The notes under the pieces: model-generated
The model's database searches: none
What the model saw: only the letters and a program-made list of their open reading frames with translations
Told to the model about the DNA's origin: nothing
In this document: positions 28,277 through 41,759 of the stretch, piece after piece
Layout: every line of letters starts with the position of its first letter
How positions within the stretch are numbered: the stretch's first letter is position 1
Assembly: GCF_030704535.1 (NCBI RefSeq)
Contig: NC_081808.1
Coordinates: 21,207,501 to 21,271,500 of the forward strand
Direction of reading: 5' to 3'
DNA length: 64,000 nt
Source of the DNA: Vitis vinifera
Lineage: Eukaryota > Streptophyta > Magnoliopsida > Vitales > Vitaceae
Position numbers and translations under genes: made by a program

Positions 28277-28591
28277 TCATCTGATCATGGCTGTTAGAGA
28301 GAGAAAAACTACTTCCTCACAAGGGATGGTAAGACCCATGTCGTGATTAAAGCCGAATTCCTCCTCGGCTCTTTGGAGTAGGCCTTGAAACTCTGGGTGA
28401 GCCAACCATGAGATTGGAACAATATATCTGCTTCTGTTTTCACCAACATATACCGCAAAGTGGCCTTTTGGCACATCATCTGGAAGGCTACCTTGATCAT
28501 AGCCAGGTTTCTTCCCAAAGCTTGAACATCTTTTGAGAATTTGTTTCAGAGCTGCTGGTTGAGGTAGTTTGTTTGATTTCTTTAGAGCCAT
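28277..28591 (-). CDS. SAUR: SAUR family auxin-responsive protein
   Basis: A single exon encodes 104 aa, the usual SAUR size and intronless form. The SAUR core is complete: [34 protein letters not shown] at about residues 38-71, then AEEEFGF and [11 protein letters not shown]. The N-terminus ([28 protein letters not shown]) resembles the SAUR50/51 group. SAURs bind and inhibit PP2C.D phosphatases, which keeps plasma-membrane H+-ATPases active and promotes cell expansion; this is family knowledge. Upstream lie a TGTCTC auxin-type element at 28946-28951 and a G-box at 29083-29088, both of uncertain use. SAURs often occur in clusters, but no second copy is present here. Confidence 0.95.
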   Translation of the reverse strand: MALKKSNKLPQPAALKQILKRCSSFGKKPGYDQGSLPDDVPKGHFAVYVGENRSRYIVPISWLAHPEFQGLLQRAEEEFGFNHDMGLTIPCEEVVFLSLTAMIR

Positions 28592-31500
28592 GCTGTTTTG
28601 AGATGACTGGGGGGAAGAGAATTGTGGGTGGGGGGAAAAGGGAGAGAGCGATAGAGGGATAGAGAGAGGGATGTGAAGGTGGTGGGGGAGGAGCGGAGGG
28701 CTAGAGAGGTATTTATGGGAGGGGTAGAAGAAGAAACAGTGAGAAACAAAATCATGTGGAGTGTGGGGGCAAGGCAGAGACCACAGATGTTATACGCCTT
28801 CTGTATACAAGTGCATGCAGGTTCCTACCCCATTGGGCTTACCCTACCCTGTTCCATCTCCTAAAGACAACAGGGACCTCTTTCTCTCTCTCTCTCTATC
28901 ATCTCTGCTTGGTTTAGCTATATACTTCAAGTTTTCTAACATTTTTGTCTCTAATCATTTAACCAATTGCCAAGAAGGAATTTCCAACCTCTCTTTCTTC
29001 TCATCTTCATTTAATCATTTAACATTTTTGGAAAATTTTCACCGTACATTCTTTCCATATTTCTCTCTCTTCCGCTACATTTCACGTGAAGCCTTTCTCT
29101 TGGGAGAAAAGAGATACTAATGGTATTATGTGTACAGTGTACCATATTTTAGTCCTCATGAGTCATGACTACTTGATATGATATATTAAAGGATGGGATG
29201 ACTTAATTGGGTTTCCAACAGTTGATGCATGAGCTAATATGGAAGTCCATAATCTTCTTAATATTAAAAACTCGTTTCAATTTTTTTTTATGTTTCTAAC
29301 ACCTGAAAATTTTTATTATTCAGATATTAAAAATATTAAAAATCACTATCAAATATACTTTAAGTTATTATGAGAGTGAGCTAAAATGGTTGCAACAGCT
29401 GTCTTTGATACTAGTTGCTCTTTTTTTTTTCTTCCTTCCTAAAATAGTGTTGAAAAGTGTTCCAAATTCTTAATTAACTTACATTCATTTTGTATAAAAG
29501 ATATCATATAAAATATCTCCTAAGTTTATATATTATTGTAATATTATATTTTTAATAAGAAAGTTATTAGAAATAAATCTAGTAAAAATTATATGACAAT
29601 AGAGATATAAGAAAGAATGAAAGATACTCGATAGAATGAGAAGACTTGTGGTTCAAGATGTAATTACAAGGAGTGAAGAAATATAAAATATTTTAGGAAC
29701 CAAATATATTTATATTTAGTTTTGTCCTCTTTAATATTCTCTAAAGTATAGTGGGGTGATTTGATCTTAAAATATTGTCAGTCTGTCGTATGGATTATTT
29801 TATTTTTGTGTTTTTGAACTAATATTATTTACATTAAAGTTTTCCTTATTTCCTTAATAAGTCAAATAAGAAGCTCCCCAAATTTTTGCTATATTCTATT
29901 TTTGCTATCAAACAATAAAAACTAACCGTCTAGAAAGGAAAGACATCCATTAAAAAGGGAGCCCCTGATACTCATAATTTCACTAAATTTCGCCTTCACT
30001 CCTGAGCAGCTGCTGTTGCCACCTTACCCTCCAATTAGGTACTTCACCAACAGGCACTGGACACAAGTATTCTAATTTCATATCATTCAAAGGGGTAAGT
30101 CAGGAGCAGATAAGTTATAAGATTAATCATTTTTCTTTTCTACAACTTTTTTGGTTTGTTTATTTAACTCTATTTTTCATCCTGATGTCAATCAAAATGG
30201 AGGACTAGGGACCTTTTGGTCAAATTGTTGTAAATATAAAGACCAAAGAAATTACTATTTTCCTTCTCAGCCTCTGCATGAAGTGCAGAAAGGGCATCTC
30301 ATAACTCTCAAACAGGGAAAAATTTTAGGAATCAACCATTGGAAGAAGGGAGGAGTAGCTACCTATGGACTAGATTATCAGGGGAAAAAAAAGGGTAGTA
30401 CACATCTAAGTTCAGAAAAGAGAAACCTCTCTCAGTTAGGGGCACAATGTTAAAATGGCACAAAGGGACAGATCCACTGCTTTGAAACCCGAACACTGAC
30501 CCACTTAGGTCAAAGTGGGTCACTTTTCAATTGCTGGTGAGGAAGGCAAAATTTCCCCATCACTACATGGAACCCATGTGATAAAAAAACTAACATGTGA
30601 ACCACACAAGTTCCCAGTTCAGCAAAGCTTTCAGATTAACTAGGAGCTGAATAATAAAAACAACTGAACAATTAGATTGAGCTTGTAACCTAGTATTATA
30701 AAGGGAGGAATGATGATGATGAACCAAAGTCACCCATTTTAAAAAGAACAAACTCTGAGCTGGTTCTGGTCAACCAGGTTCTGGGCCACTAATAATGAGA
30801 ACATTATTAAATGAGGGCATGGAAGAGGTCCAAATGAGAATTAGCTATTCCTTGTAGAAAGAAAATCATGGGGTGTCAAAATCATGGACCTGTATTGTTA
30901 TTGTTATTGTAATTGGAGCTTCTGTTGACGAATGAATTTCTGGTCCATGGACCACTATGCAACCAAAATTTTTTCATAGTTTCTACTAGTTGGCTAGTAG
31001 CTTTCCACTTGACAGAACTTGGGTTTGGCTCCTCCAGTGGCTGTCTGTCAAGTGACCAATAAATCTTGCCATTTTTTCCATACCAGAAAGTAGAAAGGGT
31101 CTCTTAAGGAGCCAATGAGAAAGACCATGTCTCTGTAGAATCACTATTTGATAATGCTGGGTCTACTCGGAAGGAATAATTTAATGGTGGCTGGACCCCT
31201 TCATATGCTGATATGGAGTAGCAATTACAAAATGGAATTTGTCATTGAACACATTAAAGAAAGAAGCATTATTTTGATAGATATTAAAATTTCCATAGGT
31301 CTTGTGGATAAAAGCTATCTTAGACAGAGTGTAGGAGGTATTGAAGATAGAGGTTACAGGCAGAAGGTGTCACACCATCAGCTGACTTCCCATGTGCTGC
31401 TGCCAGAGCCTAGACCATCAAAATTGAAAGGAGGGGAGAGAGATATATCAGCAGAGAATGAGCACCACTGGCAACTCTAGCCTAGCTCCCATCACCCGGA

Positions 31501-33120
31501 GTAATTTCCTTCCCATGTTCTAAGGCTGAGAAAGCTATTATCCCCAGACGGCTGCTATGTATAGTTGGTCTATCTGTCTTCTCTGCTAACCTCTTGTTTT
31601 CTTTCTCATTCCAAGTAACATATATTCCTTATATATATGTATATATATAACCACCAGGACATTATCATTAAAGGCATGTCCAGCATACACATTAGAGTCA
31701 GAACTCACTCATCCACAGAGAGTGAGGTCAGACAAGCAGGCATCCTTTCCACTATATGAAGCAATTCACATGAGGGTGAATTATGTGGAGTTGACACATT
31801 AGTGTGTCAAACATGCCATATTACCACCTCAAGCCAGATAGCAAGGAACAAGAGAATGTCCTGAAGACGAGACTAGAATAGAATCAACCACTGCCCATGG
31901 TCTACAAAGACAGCTCCCTCCATGTTATATGAATGATAGAAATTGGTGGATAGCAAATCCATGTCACTAAGGCAGATACCATCATAGCTAATCAACACAA
32001 GGAATTCTCTTTCGGCCGATGGTGACTCTCTGTTGATTGGCATGTGGAAGCCATGTTACTCTTGCCTCCAAAGACTCTTAGCAAGACATAATATAAAGAG
32101 ATCACCTCATCCCAACTCCCTACAACACCTTCGATCTTACCAATCTAAGCATCTAGGAATAGAAAGAGAAACTTATCTACCAACAGAGTATCTCATGAGC
32201 ATCTTCCATACAAAGACTGTTTTGGGACATTATTTGTCTTTAGTTGCTAGGTCTTGGCTTTAGCTCCATTGATGAGGAGTAGATAATGGACAAAAAAAAA
32301 AAGTTAATCCCCAAGATAGACCGAATCAATCCTAGCATGCCAAATAGAACCACAAAAATAAGAGTGAAAGGATGATTGATTTGGAGAAGGAAATAGAGAG
32401 GAAAGAAGGAAAGGTTATAAGGGGAGAATCAGGGCATTTAAGACAAACTGGTAGGAATGGTTGTCAAAGCTTTCAAGGGCTTCAGATAAGTATAGGAAGC
32501 CATCTTAGATTTGTCATGAAAGTGGACCCTTGTAGGTCTCATGGGAAGCTTTTTCAATGGAAGAATGACATCAAACTGAACTTTAATTAAAACCACTTTC
32601 ATGACCTGGCAAGCCCTCATTGCTGATCAAGATGCCTACTTTTATAGGAAGGATGGAGTGCCCACCTTATGTGAAATGGAGTACAAATTAAAACATAGAC
32701 CAGAAGATGACCTTCCACCACCATTACAACATTCTTCACAAACTTTGTTTCATAATTGAGCCCTAAACATAATGGACAAAAGCACATATAGACTTCTCAA
32801 CAACCGTTTGCCAATGCCAAACCCCAACCCCAAAAATAAATAAATAAATAAAATTAATTTAATTAAAAAAAAAACATAAACTAAAAAGAAAAGAAAAAAG
32901 AGATAGAGCCAACAGCTATTTCCATGCAGCCCATGCCATACAAATGCAAGCCAATATTCCACAGGAAACGTTTCATATGATATGAGATGAAAACCATCTG
33001 TAAGAGTCATAACTTCACTCCTGGTCCTGTAAACCTGCAAGACCCATGTTTCATTATGCTGACAGATGCCACTCAAGCAACTTGGATTAGGTTGATAGTG
33101 ATTTTCAACATCAATCTCCA
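28592..33120. other. Long gene-free interval upstream of the SAUR gene
   Basis: The first ~600 bp (CT-rich to 28.9 kb) is probably the SAUR 5' UTR and promoter. From 29.2 to 33.1 kb I find only unsupported frames (30151-30453, 31148-31480, 32033-32263, 32372-32590, all plus; 32750-33121, minus), none with known motifs. A 10-bp perfect hairpin (CACTTGACAG/CTGTCAAGTG) lies at 31006-31056 and a 14-bp palindrome tggtccatggacca at 30940-30953. Confidence 0.35.
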
Positions 33121-33199
33121 ATCCAATCCAACCCTATTTATAACCCAAGTTCTCCAATCTGAGTTCAACTCAAACCTTTTTTTTTTCAAGCTTAAGCTG

Positions 33200-33430
33200 A
33201 AATCAGGCTGGGTTTGAATTAGAGAAAAATATGAGTTAAGTTCGGGTTGATCAGGTTAAACGAGTTAGTCAAGTCAAAACTCGGGTTAGGTCGTATCGAG
33301 CAAAAATCAATAAAAGAAAAGAAAAAGGTATAAAAGCTTGGATTAAAGAAAAATATATAGGATAGGTTTGAGTGGCTTGGATTATAAGAGTTAGTCAAGT
33401 TAAAACTCAGGTTGGACTGCACCAAGAAAT
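33200..33430. repeat. Imperfect direct duplication, about 120 bp per copy
   Basis: gggtttgaattagagaaaaatatga...gagttagtcaagtcaaaactcgggtt (33210-33285) recurs as gcttggattaaagaaaaatata...gagttagtcaagttaaaactcaggtt (33338-33415). Such ggtt/gggtt-rich units with ctcgggtt motifs recall repeats near 14.9 kb and 3.2 kb, which suggests one dispersed family. Confidence 0.5.
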
Positions 33431-34237
33431 AAAAAATAAAACTAAACAAAAAAACCCCAACATTGAAAAATCCAAAGAAAGTTTACCCATGAAAATTTAC
33501 ATTTCACTCTGTACATGAATAAATTACATCTCTTAATCTCATCAACATCAGATTCATTAATCTAATGCAACAATTTGGTACATGATAAATTATTTTAAAT
33601 TTTATATAAGATGAACTGTTTAAATATTAATTAACTTGTTTAAATATCACTAATTAAATAATATAGTATAAATCCTAATTATTTAGGATATATTTATATA
33701 TATAAAAAATCATTATCTAATTAAAATTGTTAAATACTCAGTTCAGGTTAGGGTTCATTTGAAACCACCCAAGTTGTTCCCTGATTATGCCCTCTTTGAA
33801 GCTTTTTTCTTCTTTCTTTCTTTCCTCTTTCTCTTGGTAGGAAAACCAAGATTCATAGAATAGCACACAAACAGAAGCACAGAATCGCACATACAGTTGC
33901 TAATAACAGCAGTTTGCTGAATGAAGGATTATTCCAGAGGTGATTGAGAGTAAATAAATTCCTCTCAGCTCTAGAAAATAATGCCTCATGCAGAGCAATC
34001 AAAATGGAAAATGTTCTCTATATCTAGTAGGACAATGCTCTATGACCATCTACCATGGATAGATACAAAAACTTGATCAGTCAGCTCAACAAAAGAAGGG
34101 ATTTACAATGAAAATAAAGATGGGCCCAAGGTTTGTAGAGCATAGCAAATCTACATATTTACATCTCAAAACATTTATCAAACATATTCCAAACTGATGG
34201 GGAAACTCCAAATAATTCTATCGTGATATGCGCACAT

Positions 34238-36325
34238 TCACTCATCAGAGGCTGGTTTCAATGGCCGAGGCAGTCCATCGATCACGCTCAATTGTCTTCT
34301 CAGCTTAACAATATGAGCTTGCACCTATCACATTGCAAACACAGTCAAAAACTTTTTCCGCTAGTCTACAAATGCTAAAACATTGATGCACAATACAAGA
34401 TAAACATAAGAGGCCGTTCAATGTTAATGTTGACAGATCGATACCAGATGTGATTAGGAATGGCCTATAGAATGAAACTCAAAACTCATATCCTGAAAAA
34501 CACCTCAAATGAGAAACTTAGTGATTTGTTATCTGGGATGTACATTTAGCCAGCATACAACAGGAATACATCATTTCAATAAATTCTAATTGCATACATG
34601 GCAAGAGATCAAATGGTGATGTAAAAGCAGGTGGGATATCATTGGAAGTCAGAAAGAGGAGTGGAAAATGGCTAAGTTTTCAAAGGTGTTCCAAGTTTAA
34701 ACGCCTTATATCAAATAGCCCCTATTCTAAATCAGAATCAATCAGGCTCTTGGTTGAGATAGGAATAGTCCAAACCTAGCCAGAGTCAACTCTGACCCCA
34801 AAAACATCAACCAATCTCAGCTCAAATCAGGCTCAAGCACAGAAAGCCCTATAAATTATGGTGAAACAGGTGGGTTTCAGGTCAGCGTCAATTTACAATC
34901 CAACCCGTGCACAAAATATTCATTTGCATGCAAGTACAGATATAATGAAGAATTCTAGATGTTCAAACCAGAAAAAGGTTAGGCAAGAAAGCCATTATGA
35001 CCTGCTGACGTGCTGTTGCCAGTTTCAACAGTTCATCTGCCTCCGAGAAATTCACAAACCACTGATTTAAAGGATGATCTTTGGTATCACCTCTCTTCTT
35101 TTCCTTGGCATTTTCTATTGGCACTGCCAAAGTCCATACAACAAATTAAACTTCAAGGAATTATATAAGCAAAAGTCTGTAAAACAGCACAAGCAGTTCT
35201 ACCAGGAGCAGGCAAGTTAAAACTAGCAGGCAGCCTGGGCACAATTACAGCCGGGTGATCCTTTACACGAGCAAAAAAACTATCTAAAGGATCAGGAAAA
35301 ACAATCTCATTGTATGATTCTACAACAACAGGTTTCTTGGTAGACTGGGGACCAGATTCATCTTCGGGATACAACTTCAAATGGTGGAACCTATAAAAGC
35401 ATTAAGGCACCATTAACAATCAAAACTGCACGCTAGAGAAAATTTTTAAAAAAGAAATTATGTTATTGAAAGAAAACAACTCACAAATCTAATTGTTTAT
35501 CACAGACATCACTGTGGAAATAGAGGGTTATAGCAATTTCAAATTCACCCCACCCAGATTCTGATAACTCAAACGGGGGTGAGTCAACCACTCTCATAGG
35601 ATTATTGAAACTGGGATGCAATTGGAATACAGCACGCCGAATCACCACACCAAGGTCCTCATTTGTGGCCCCACGAACATACACAGTCCACTTATGCGAC
35701 TGAGACCTAAAGGATTGAAAAACACTTGGGCAAGTTATTCAAACATGCAGCATGCGTAGACAAACAAAATCCATAGAAGATGTTACTTACTCACTGGCTT
35801 TTCTACCCAGCCAGAATGAGATTGTCCCATATGATATTGGAACGCAAATCTCAACATCCTTGAGTCTCCTGTTCGGAATCTACACAAAAGTCAGCATTAA
35901 AAGGTTATTATGCAGCTAGGAATCTAAATTCTGGGTTTTCAATAACTTAAGCGAATCCAATCTTTCATCTCTCTCTCTTGTTTAATAGGATACAGAGAAT
36001 AGTAAAGCATATTCATATGCAGCTGAAAAACGGCATCATTCCCTGCAGAAATAAATCCCAATATCTTGACAATTTTCAGTCGCTTGATCGAAATAGCAAA
36101 ATCCAGAAACATGAATCAACTGAATGGGTGTTACCTAAAAACTAGGGCCAAGTTACAAGTATAATGTTCATAAAGTAGCAGACGTACCAAGTGTAAAAGA
36201 AGAGTGAGTACCTTCTTCTCAGGATCGTCAGTAGATCTTCCCATAACGAGGCGCTGCAGTTTAATGGCGGATTCAGAGACGTCCGATTGATTCCTGGGGG
36301 AAGAAAGGGATGGCGTATGAGGCAT
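34238..36325 (-). CDS. TAF14B: YEATS-domain protein, TAF14b/YAF9/GAS41 type
   Basis: Six exons (36325-36212, 35879-35791, 35706-35485, 35390-35203, 35123-35002, 34324-34238) join in frame to 273 aa, close to the usual ~268. The YEATS domain spans about residues 45-175: [69 protein letters not shown] and [10 protein letters not shown]. The His of SHKW, the Ser/Phe of LHPSF, and Trp and Phe of GWGEFEI match the acyl-lysine reader pocket. The C-terminal ~60 residues ([33 protein letters not shown]) form the coiled coil used for assembly. In plants this family sits in SWR1-C and NuA4 complexes (H2A.Z deposition, H4 acetylation) and has been counted as TFIID subunit TAF14b. No damage was seen. Confidence 0.94.
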
Positions 36326-36372
36326 TTAAACAACTTGGTCTTCAAATACCAGGGTACCCATCACTCATACCA

Positions 36373-36381
36373 TTAGGGTTT
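36373..36381 (-). promoter_or_regulatory. Telo-box (AAACCCTAA) before the YEATS gene
   Basis: On the minus strand AAACCCTAA lies 48-56 bp upstream of the ATG. Telo-boxes occur near the transcript starts of many plant translation and chromatin genes and can recruit telomere-repeat-binding factors and PRC2. Function here is inferred. Confidence 0.5.
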
Positions 36382-36389
36382 CAGTTCCA

Positions 36390-37849
36390 AAATCGTTTTC
36401 GTGCCTTAGGATTAGGATTAGGATTTGGATCTTCACATTTGAGAGTTACCACAGGATAGTGTGCTTGGTCAGTGGGTACTATATTTTTCCAATTCTCTTC
36501 CGCTAGTCCACCAACCCACCCATTAAATAAAGGGTTATTACTATTAGGGATATTTGATCAAATGATAAACCATTAAACTGGTGTACCAAAGCCTGTATTT
36601 CCCAGAAAAGAATAAGGTGGACAGCTGCAGTCATGTCAAGATTGAAAAGAAATGAAGGTTGGAATAATTGCATTGAAATACGAAAAAGTTGGGAGGTTTA
36701 AAATTTCTATGCCCTGTTGTTTGTTAACCGTTTTCAAAGAACGATTTTCCATAAAAATGATAATAAAAAATTCTTTTCTATTTAAAAAAAAAAAATAGAG
36801 TACTTGCATGTAACATTTTTTTAATTATTTTTAAAAATATTTTAAAACATGATTATATAAAGATATAGATGTTTGAAAATAACATATTAGACATAAAAAT
36901 TATTTATAAAACTTATTTTAAAATATTCAAAATATTTTAGATTTTTAAACAAAATTTTATTTTTATTAAATATCAAAAAATAATTCTTAAAAATTATTTT
37001 TCAAAACCATTTTCAAAAATAATTATTAAACAAACCCCTATTTTTTGTGTTTCTATAATATATGGAATGAATCATCTTAACAATGAATTCAAACCATTTT
37101 TCAATGACTTATAAGATTCTTTGAATGTTTTTCCCCTTTTTCCCAAATTACTGTTATTTCATTTCTAAGTAAAATCATTTCATGCATTTCTTAATTATAT
37201 TTTTTATATAAATAAAAAATGATTTTTTTTCTAAATTTTATAATTAACATAAGGGGAGGATGAGGCATAAAACATTCTCCACCTGTCCAATTTCCCCACC
37301 AAGTGGATTAAACCAAGGTTGGTGAAGCCAAAGAGTCAAAGCCACAACCAAGGGAGTCTAGAAAAACTCAGTGGACATTTGGCAGAGTAGCGTGGAGAAA
37401 AACGCAAGCCCAAAAAGCTGCCACCTTCTCATCCCTATTTTCTATAGAGATTAGAGGGTGTCAATAAAAACTTCTTTACACAGATTTCCCTCTTTTTTTT
37501 TTCTTCTTTTTTTTGGGTAAACACTTCGGTAAAAGGTAGAGCTACACCATTGCAGGCCTAACTGAGATCCCAAGCACCTTCAGCAAAGATGCACACGGCA
37601 TCTGAACTAATTGATTAACATGCCAATCAAAGTTTTAACAACAGGAGAGTAACAGCACTAGATAATAAAAGCTCAGCAGGCTCTTCACAATGTTACATTT
37701 TGAAGGAAAGATCCGAGGGAGTCTTCTTCACAATCCACTTTCATTCATTTCCTCACACAACTCTTCTCCAGAAAGCAAGCAGGTGGCTTTTAGCCAAACA
37801 ACCTTGCAGAGGGAGCCAACAGGCACCGCAAAGGATAATTTTTACCAAA
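36390..37849. other. Intergenic region between the YEATS gene and the coiled-coil gene
   Basis: Holds an aggatt triplicate at 36407-36424, AT-rich sequence, and the probable 3' UTR of the coiled-coil gene. Nothing else recognised. Confidence 0.4.
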
Positions 37850-40800
37850 TTAAATGTTGGAAGAGCTCAGGGCCATTAACTTGTACTGTTCATTCATGGC
37901 CAAGAGTTGGGCCTCCTTCTTGTCAAGAAGAGCACTCAACCTCACATTTTCTTCCATAAGTTTCTGGACTTCAGTCTCTTTCTGCTTTTTTTCACCCTCC
38001 AGCTGTGTTGTCTTTGCAACTAGCCTGCTTCCAAACAAAATTAAATAATAAAATCAGTCAGGAAAGTAGCTTGCAAAGAGGAAGGCTAAAAATAGAAACC
38101 ACCACAGAGAAAGAGGTTTACAAATCACTACAATCATGGAGAGGTCTATTTTTTGCATTCTTGCAAGATATCCAGTCAACCACCCCAGATGGCCTTGGAA
38201 TGACACTCTGCCTGAGGTAATGCTGGCCTCAATATAACAATCTTGGAGCAAGGTGTGGTTACTGCTGGAACATAACACCAGCAAACTAGCAATACAAAAA
38301 GCCAGGTCAAATCTGGCAGAGCCGAAACCTAACCAGAACATGGTTTTCATGGTGCCAGACAAGACCAAGAATAAAGTTCAGGCTCTAAAGTGTGATATGA
38401 TCTGTAATTGAGATGATCTTTGAAACTTTGAGCCTCTTAATTGTGTGGCTTATCACCAAGCCACAATCTGGCAGGTGAAAAAAAAGATGTAAGGGATATC
38501 ATAAAGAAAGGATGCCAAAATACACAGCTGGGCCAAGAATAAATCCACCCTAAATGTTCAAGCCTCAGCCAATCTCAGAAACACAGGATGCCATTTGGAA
38601 AAGATCCCAGTTCACCACGACAAATCTATGAATCAACTCTAATCCCAATTTTAGGCTGGGTATGGTTATACCAAGGCCTAAAATAGCGAGACAAATTCAC
38701 AAGGAGCTTCTGCAGCTTGGGGCTGCATAGGGGGGAGTGGAGCAGTTTGAAAATAGGAAGTCACTTCAAAAGGTACATATCAATGGTTATTGAGATGTGA
38801 CCTGGGTCAGCATTGTAACACCAATTTGAACAGCAACTATAAGTCAGGAAAATTGCTTTATTTATCCAAGCAAAATTAAATCTAAAAATACTAAAGAGCA
38901 AATATTTGACATTACCTGAATTATTCCTTCTTTGTTTTTCTTTTGATAAGCAAGAAATTTATAGATAATCAGCAAAAAGACTATATACCAAGGTACACAG
39001 GATGTCTGCAATGGGTACAAAAAGGCTTTGCCATAGAGACATAATAATTATTCATTTTATTACACTCGTGTCTTAAAAGAATTATTCATTTTACTACCTT
39101 CAACAAAGCAACATCAGATACGCTACTCAAAACAGCCTTGATACAATAATCAGTTATTTGATAACATAACTCAGCAACATAATTAATTTATCTTCAATAT
39201 AACAAGATCAATGAAATGAAATGATTAAATTTCAATAAAAAACATAGAAATTGTGGATCAGAGATTCCTGCAAAGTTTCAAACTAAGGCATTATGATTTA
39301 AAAGGGTTGGAAGACTCAATGCATACTCAGATATTCTGCCACATATTAACAAAAACATTTAAGTAAAGAAAGATAATTACAAATTTGATTACCTGCCATG
39401 AAATAACTACTAATAGAAGGCATATGGAGAACAGGGCTAGCTGGTTATGAATAGAACTGTGTTCATATACAATAGCAACATTTTTTCCCCACAGGAAACA
39501 GAGAAACTTTATAACAACAGAAGACCAAGTACGAAGAAGGATAATAATCCTCCATGTGAGACTCAAAATCCCAAAACACCCCACAAACAAGCAAAAAGGG
39601 TCCTAACTGCAAGACTGTATCAATATGGAATCAAGCAGACAGCTCCACAGTGGCAACATGAGAAAAGTAGAACAAGCATGTGCTCTCAATCATGAGCTTG
39701 TTTACACAGGAAAGCAACACAAAAAGAACATTCACTTATAAGCCACAATTTTTTTTAGAGGCAACAAAGTGATGCAAATACAAGCAAACGGTGAGAGGAG
39801 TAATTGCTAGAGGGCATGATATATATTGTGAGCCCAAATTCTACAAGCTTAAACTATTAGAAAAATTGATAGTTCAACACAATATCAAAGCTTAGCTTGG
39901 TAAGAGGTCATGTGTTCAAGCTCACCACCGTATGTTTATTTCCCAATTTATTAAGCTCCCATGTAAGCCCAAAAAAAAAAAAAATAGGCTACAAGTAAAG
40001 CAAGGTGTTAGAGGGCATAATATACATTGTGGGCCCAAATCCTACAAGTTTAAGATTTTAGGAAAATTAGTAGTTCAATGGTAATTTCATTTTTACAAAG
40101 GGATGAAATTTGAGCTTGGAGAGAAGTGTACTAGTTCTGTTGAAACATTTATCAGGTGAAGGAGGGAGTTAAAGGACATGATATACATTGCAGGCCCAAA
40201 TCCTATAAGTTTAAGCTTTTAGGAAAATTAGTAGTTCAACAGTAATTTCAGTTTTACAAATAGATGAAATTTGAGCTTGGAGAGAAGTGTACTAGTTCTA
40301 TTAAAACATTTATCAGGTCATATGAAAGAAATCATCGAAAAGAGGAAATAATCAATTGGTTTCCTAAGGAATTCTCATTGTGAGTTATCTGAAAGATCGA
40401 AAGAAACCAATCGGAAAATTTTGTCTCTTAGACTGGGAGACTAGCTGCAGATGTGCTATTTCCAGAAAGAAATATAATAAAAACGAAAAATACAAAAGAA
40501 ATAAATTATCAGAATAAAAAATAAAAACATTTTTTTATCAGAATGAAAAATAAAAATATGATTCATGATAAACAAGCAAGGAGAAAAGTCAAATGACCAT
40601 GCAATGAGTTTTCTCTCATTGCTAAATCTACAGTCCCCAATGGATGCCTCACCAAGTTAATTCACACCATAATATGATTTCACACAATAAAGAACGCAAT
40701 ATGTAACATATACAGAACACAGAGCATGAGTAAACAACAGATATGCTAGTGAAGCATACAAATTCAGCAAGATTTATTAGCATATGAACCAAAGATGTAA

Positions 40801-41756
40801 CACAACCATGCAAACAATACACAAAAAAACACCTGATAATAAAAAAAATAGCATATCTTCATTTCAACTATAGAAAGCAAAACTATTTATACTGACCGTT
40901 CAAAAAGCCTCTCAATAGTTTGAAATTGCTTCTCTGATGACAGCAGTGTCTCTCTTACACTGATGAGACTACTAACGTAGGATTTCAGAGACTCAAAGTC
41001 CTGCTTTACACGGGAAAGCTCCTGCTCATTTTCTGCAGCTCGTTGCCTCTGCCTGGATGTTTCATCCACCAAATCTTCAACCCTCTGCCTCATCTCATTT
41101 AGAATACAATTTGTACCCAGGGCAAACCTTTCCATCTCCTCTAACTTTGAAGACATGTTTTCAATTTGGTGTGCCTTCTTTTTAATTTCTTCCTGACTAA
41201 AAGTTACCTTCTCCTTCTCAACTGCAGTTTCAGCTTCTGCCATAATAACCCTCTTTACTAGAGTTTCCATTACATCAGCAACCATCTGCACAGACTTGAG
41301 TATTTCACCAATATAAGCTCCATCTTGTTCATCAAAGGAGCCATGCCGCTTACGAATTTCAAGCCATGATTCATCATCTAAACTATCAAAGGAAGAAAGA
41401 TCAGCATTCTTAGACCAACTGGACAATGGTGTGCCATTTTTGTCAACAAGCCCCACCCCTTCTAATTGTTTGATACCACAAGATGTATGGGCCAAATGAG
41501 GAACAGCCATGATTCTTGCTTTTGATTTCAAGTATGTCAATAATATAGCCATAGTTTTGACTCTTCGCCAAAGAACATCTAACTCCTTCTTTGAATCCTC
41601 CTCAGACCCTTGTATACAAGCCCTTACCTCCACAAGTTTTGTTTGCAATACATCCACCTGGGTTTGGCGCTGTTCCATCTCCTTCTTCCACACTAGATGT
41701 GTTTGGCTTAGCTGAGACGTCAAAGTTGACAGGTCAATATCTTCCTCTGCTGTCAT
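37850..41756 (-). CDS. Plant coiled-coil protein of unknown function
   Basis: Two exons, 41756-40897 and 38024-37850, join in frame (FER/LVAKTTQ) to give 344 aa. The protein starts MTAEEDIDLSTLTSQLSQTHLVWKKEMEQRQTQVDVL. It has a globular-looking middle (about residues 85-150, VPHLAHTSCGIKQLEGVGLVDKNGTPLSSW...DDESWLEIRKRHGS) between two coiled-coil regions (about 5-80 and 165-335). I believe it belongs to a conserved plant family without an established function, but I cannot name it. The 2.87-kb intron carries a tandem duplication. An acceptor-like tttag/ggaATG directly before the start codon suggests a further intron in the 5' UTR, with the transcript start near 43.0-43.2 kb. No membrane segment or nuclear signal is evident. 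Confidence 0.85.
39809..40320. repeat. Tandem units inside the intron of the coiled-coil gene
   Basis: Units start at 39809 (partial), 40009 and 40171, each with agaggrcatratatacattgtgggcccaaatcctacaagtttaag. The last two are about 162 bp and share gagcttggagagaagtgtactagttct and catttatcagg. The first lacks the second half. Confidence 0.8.
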
Positions 41757-41759
41757 TCC

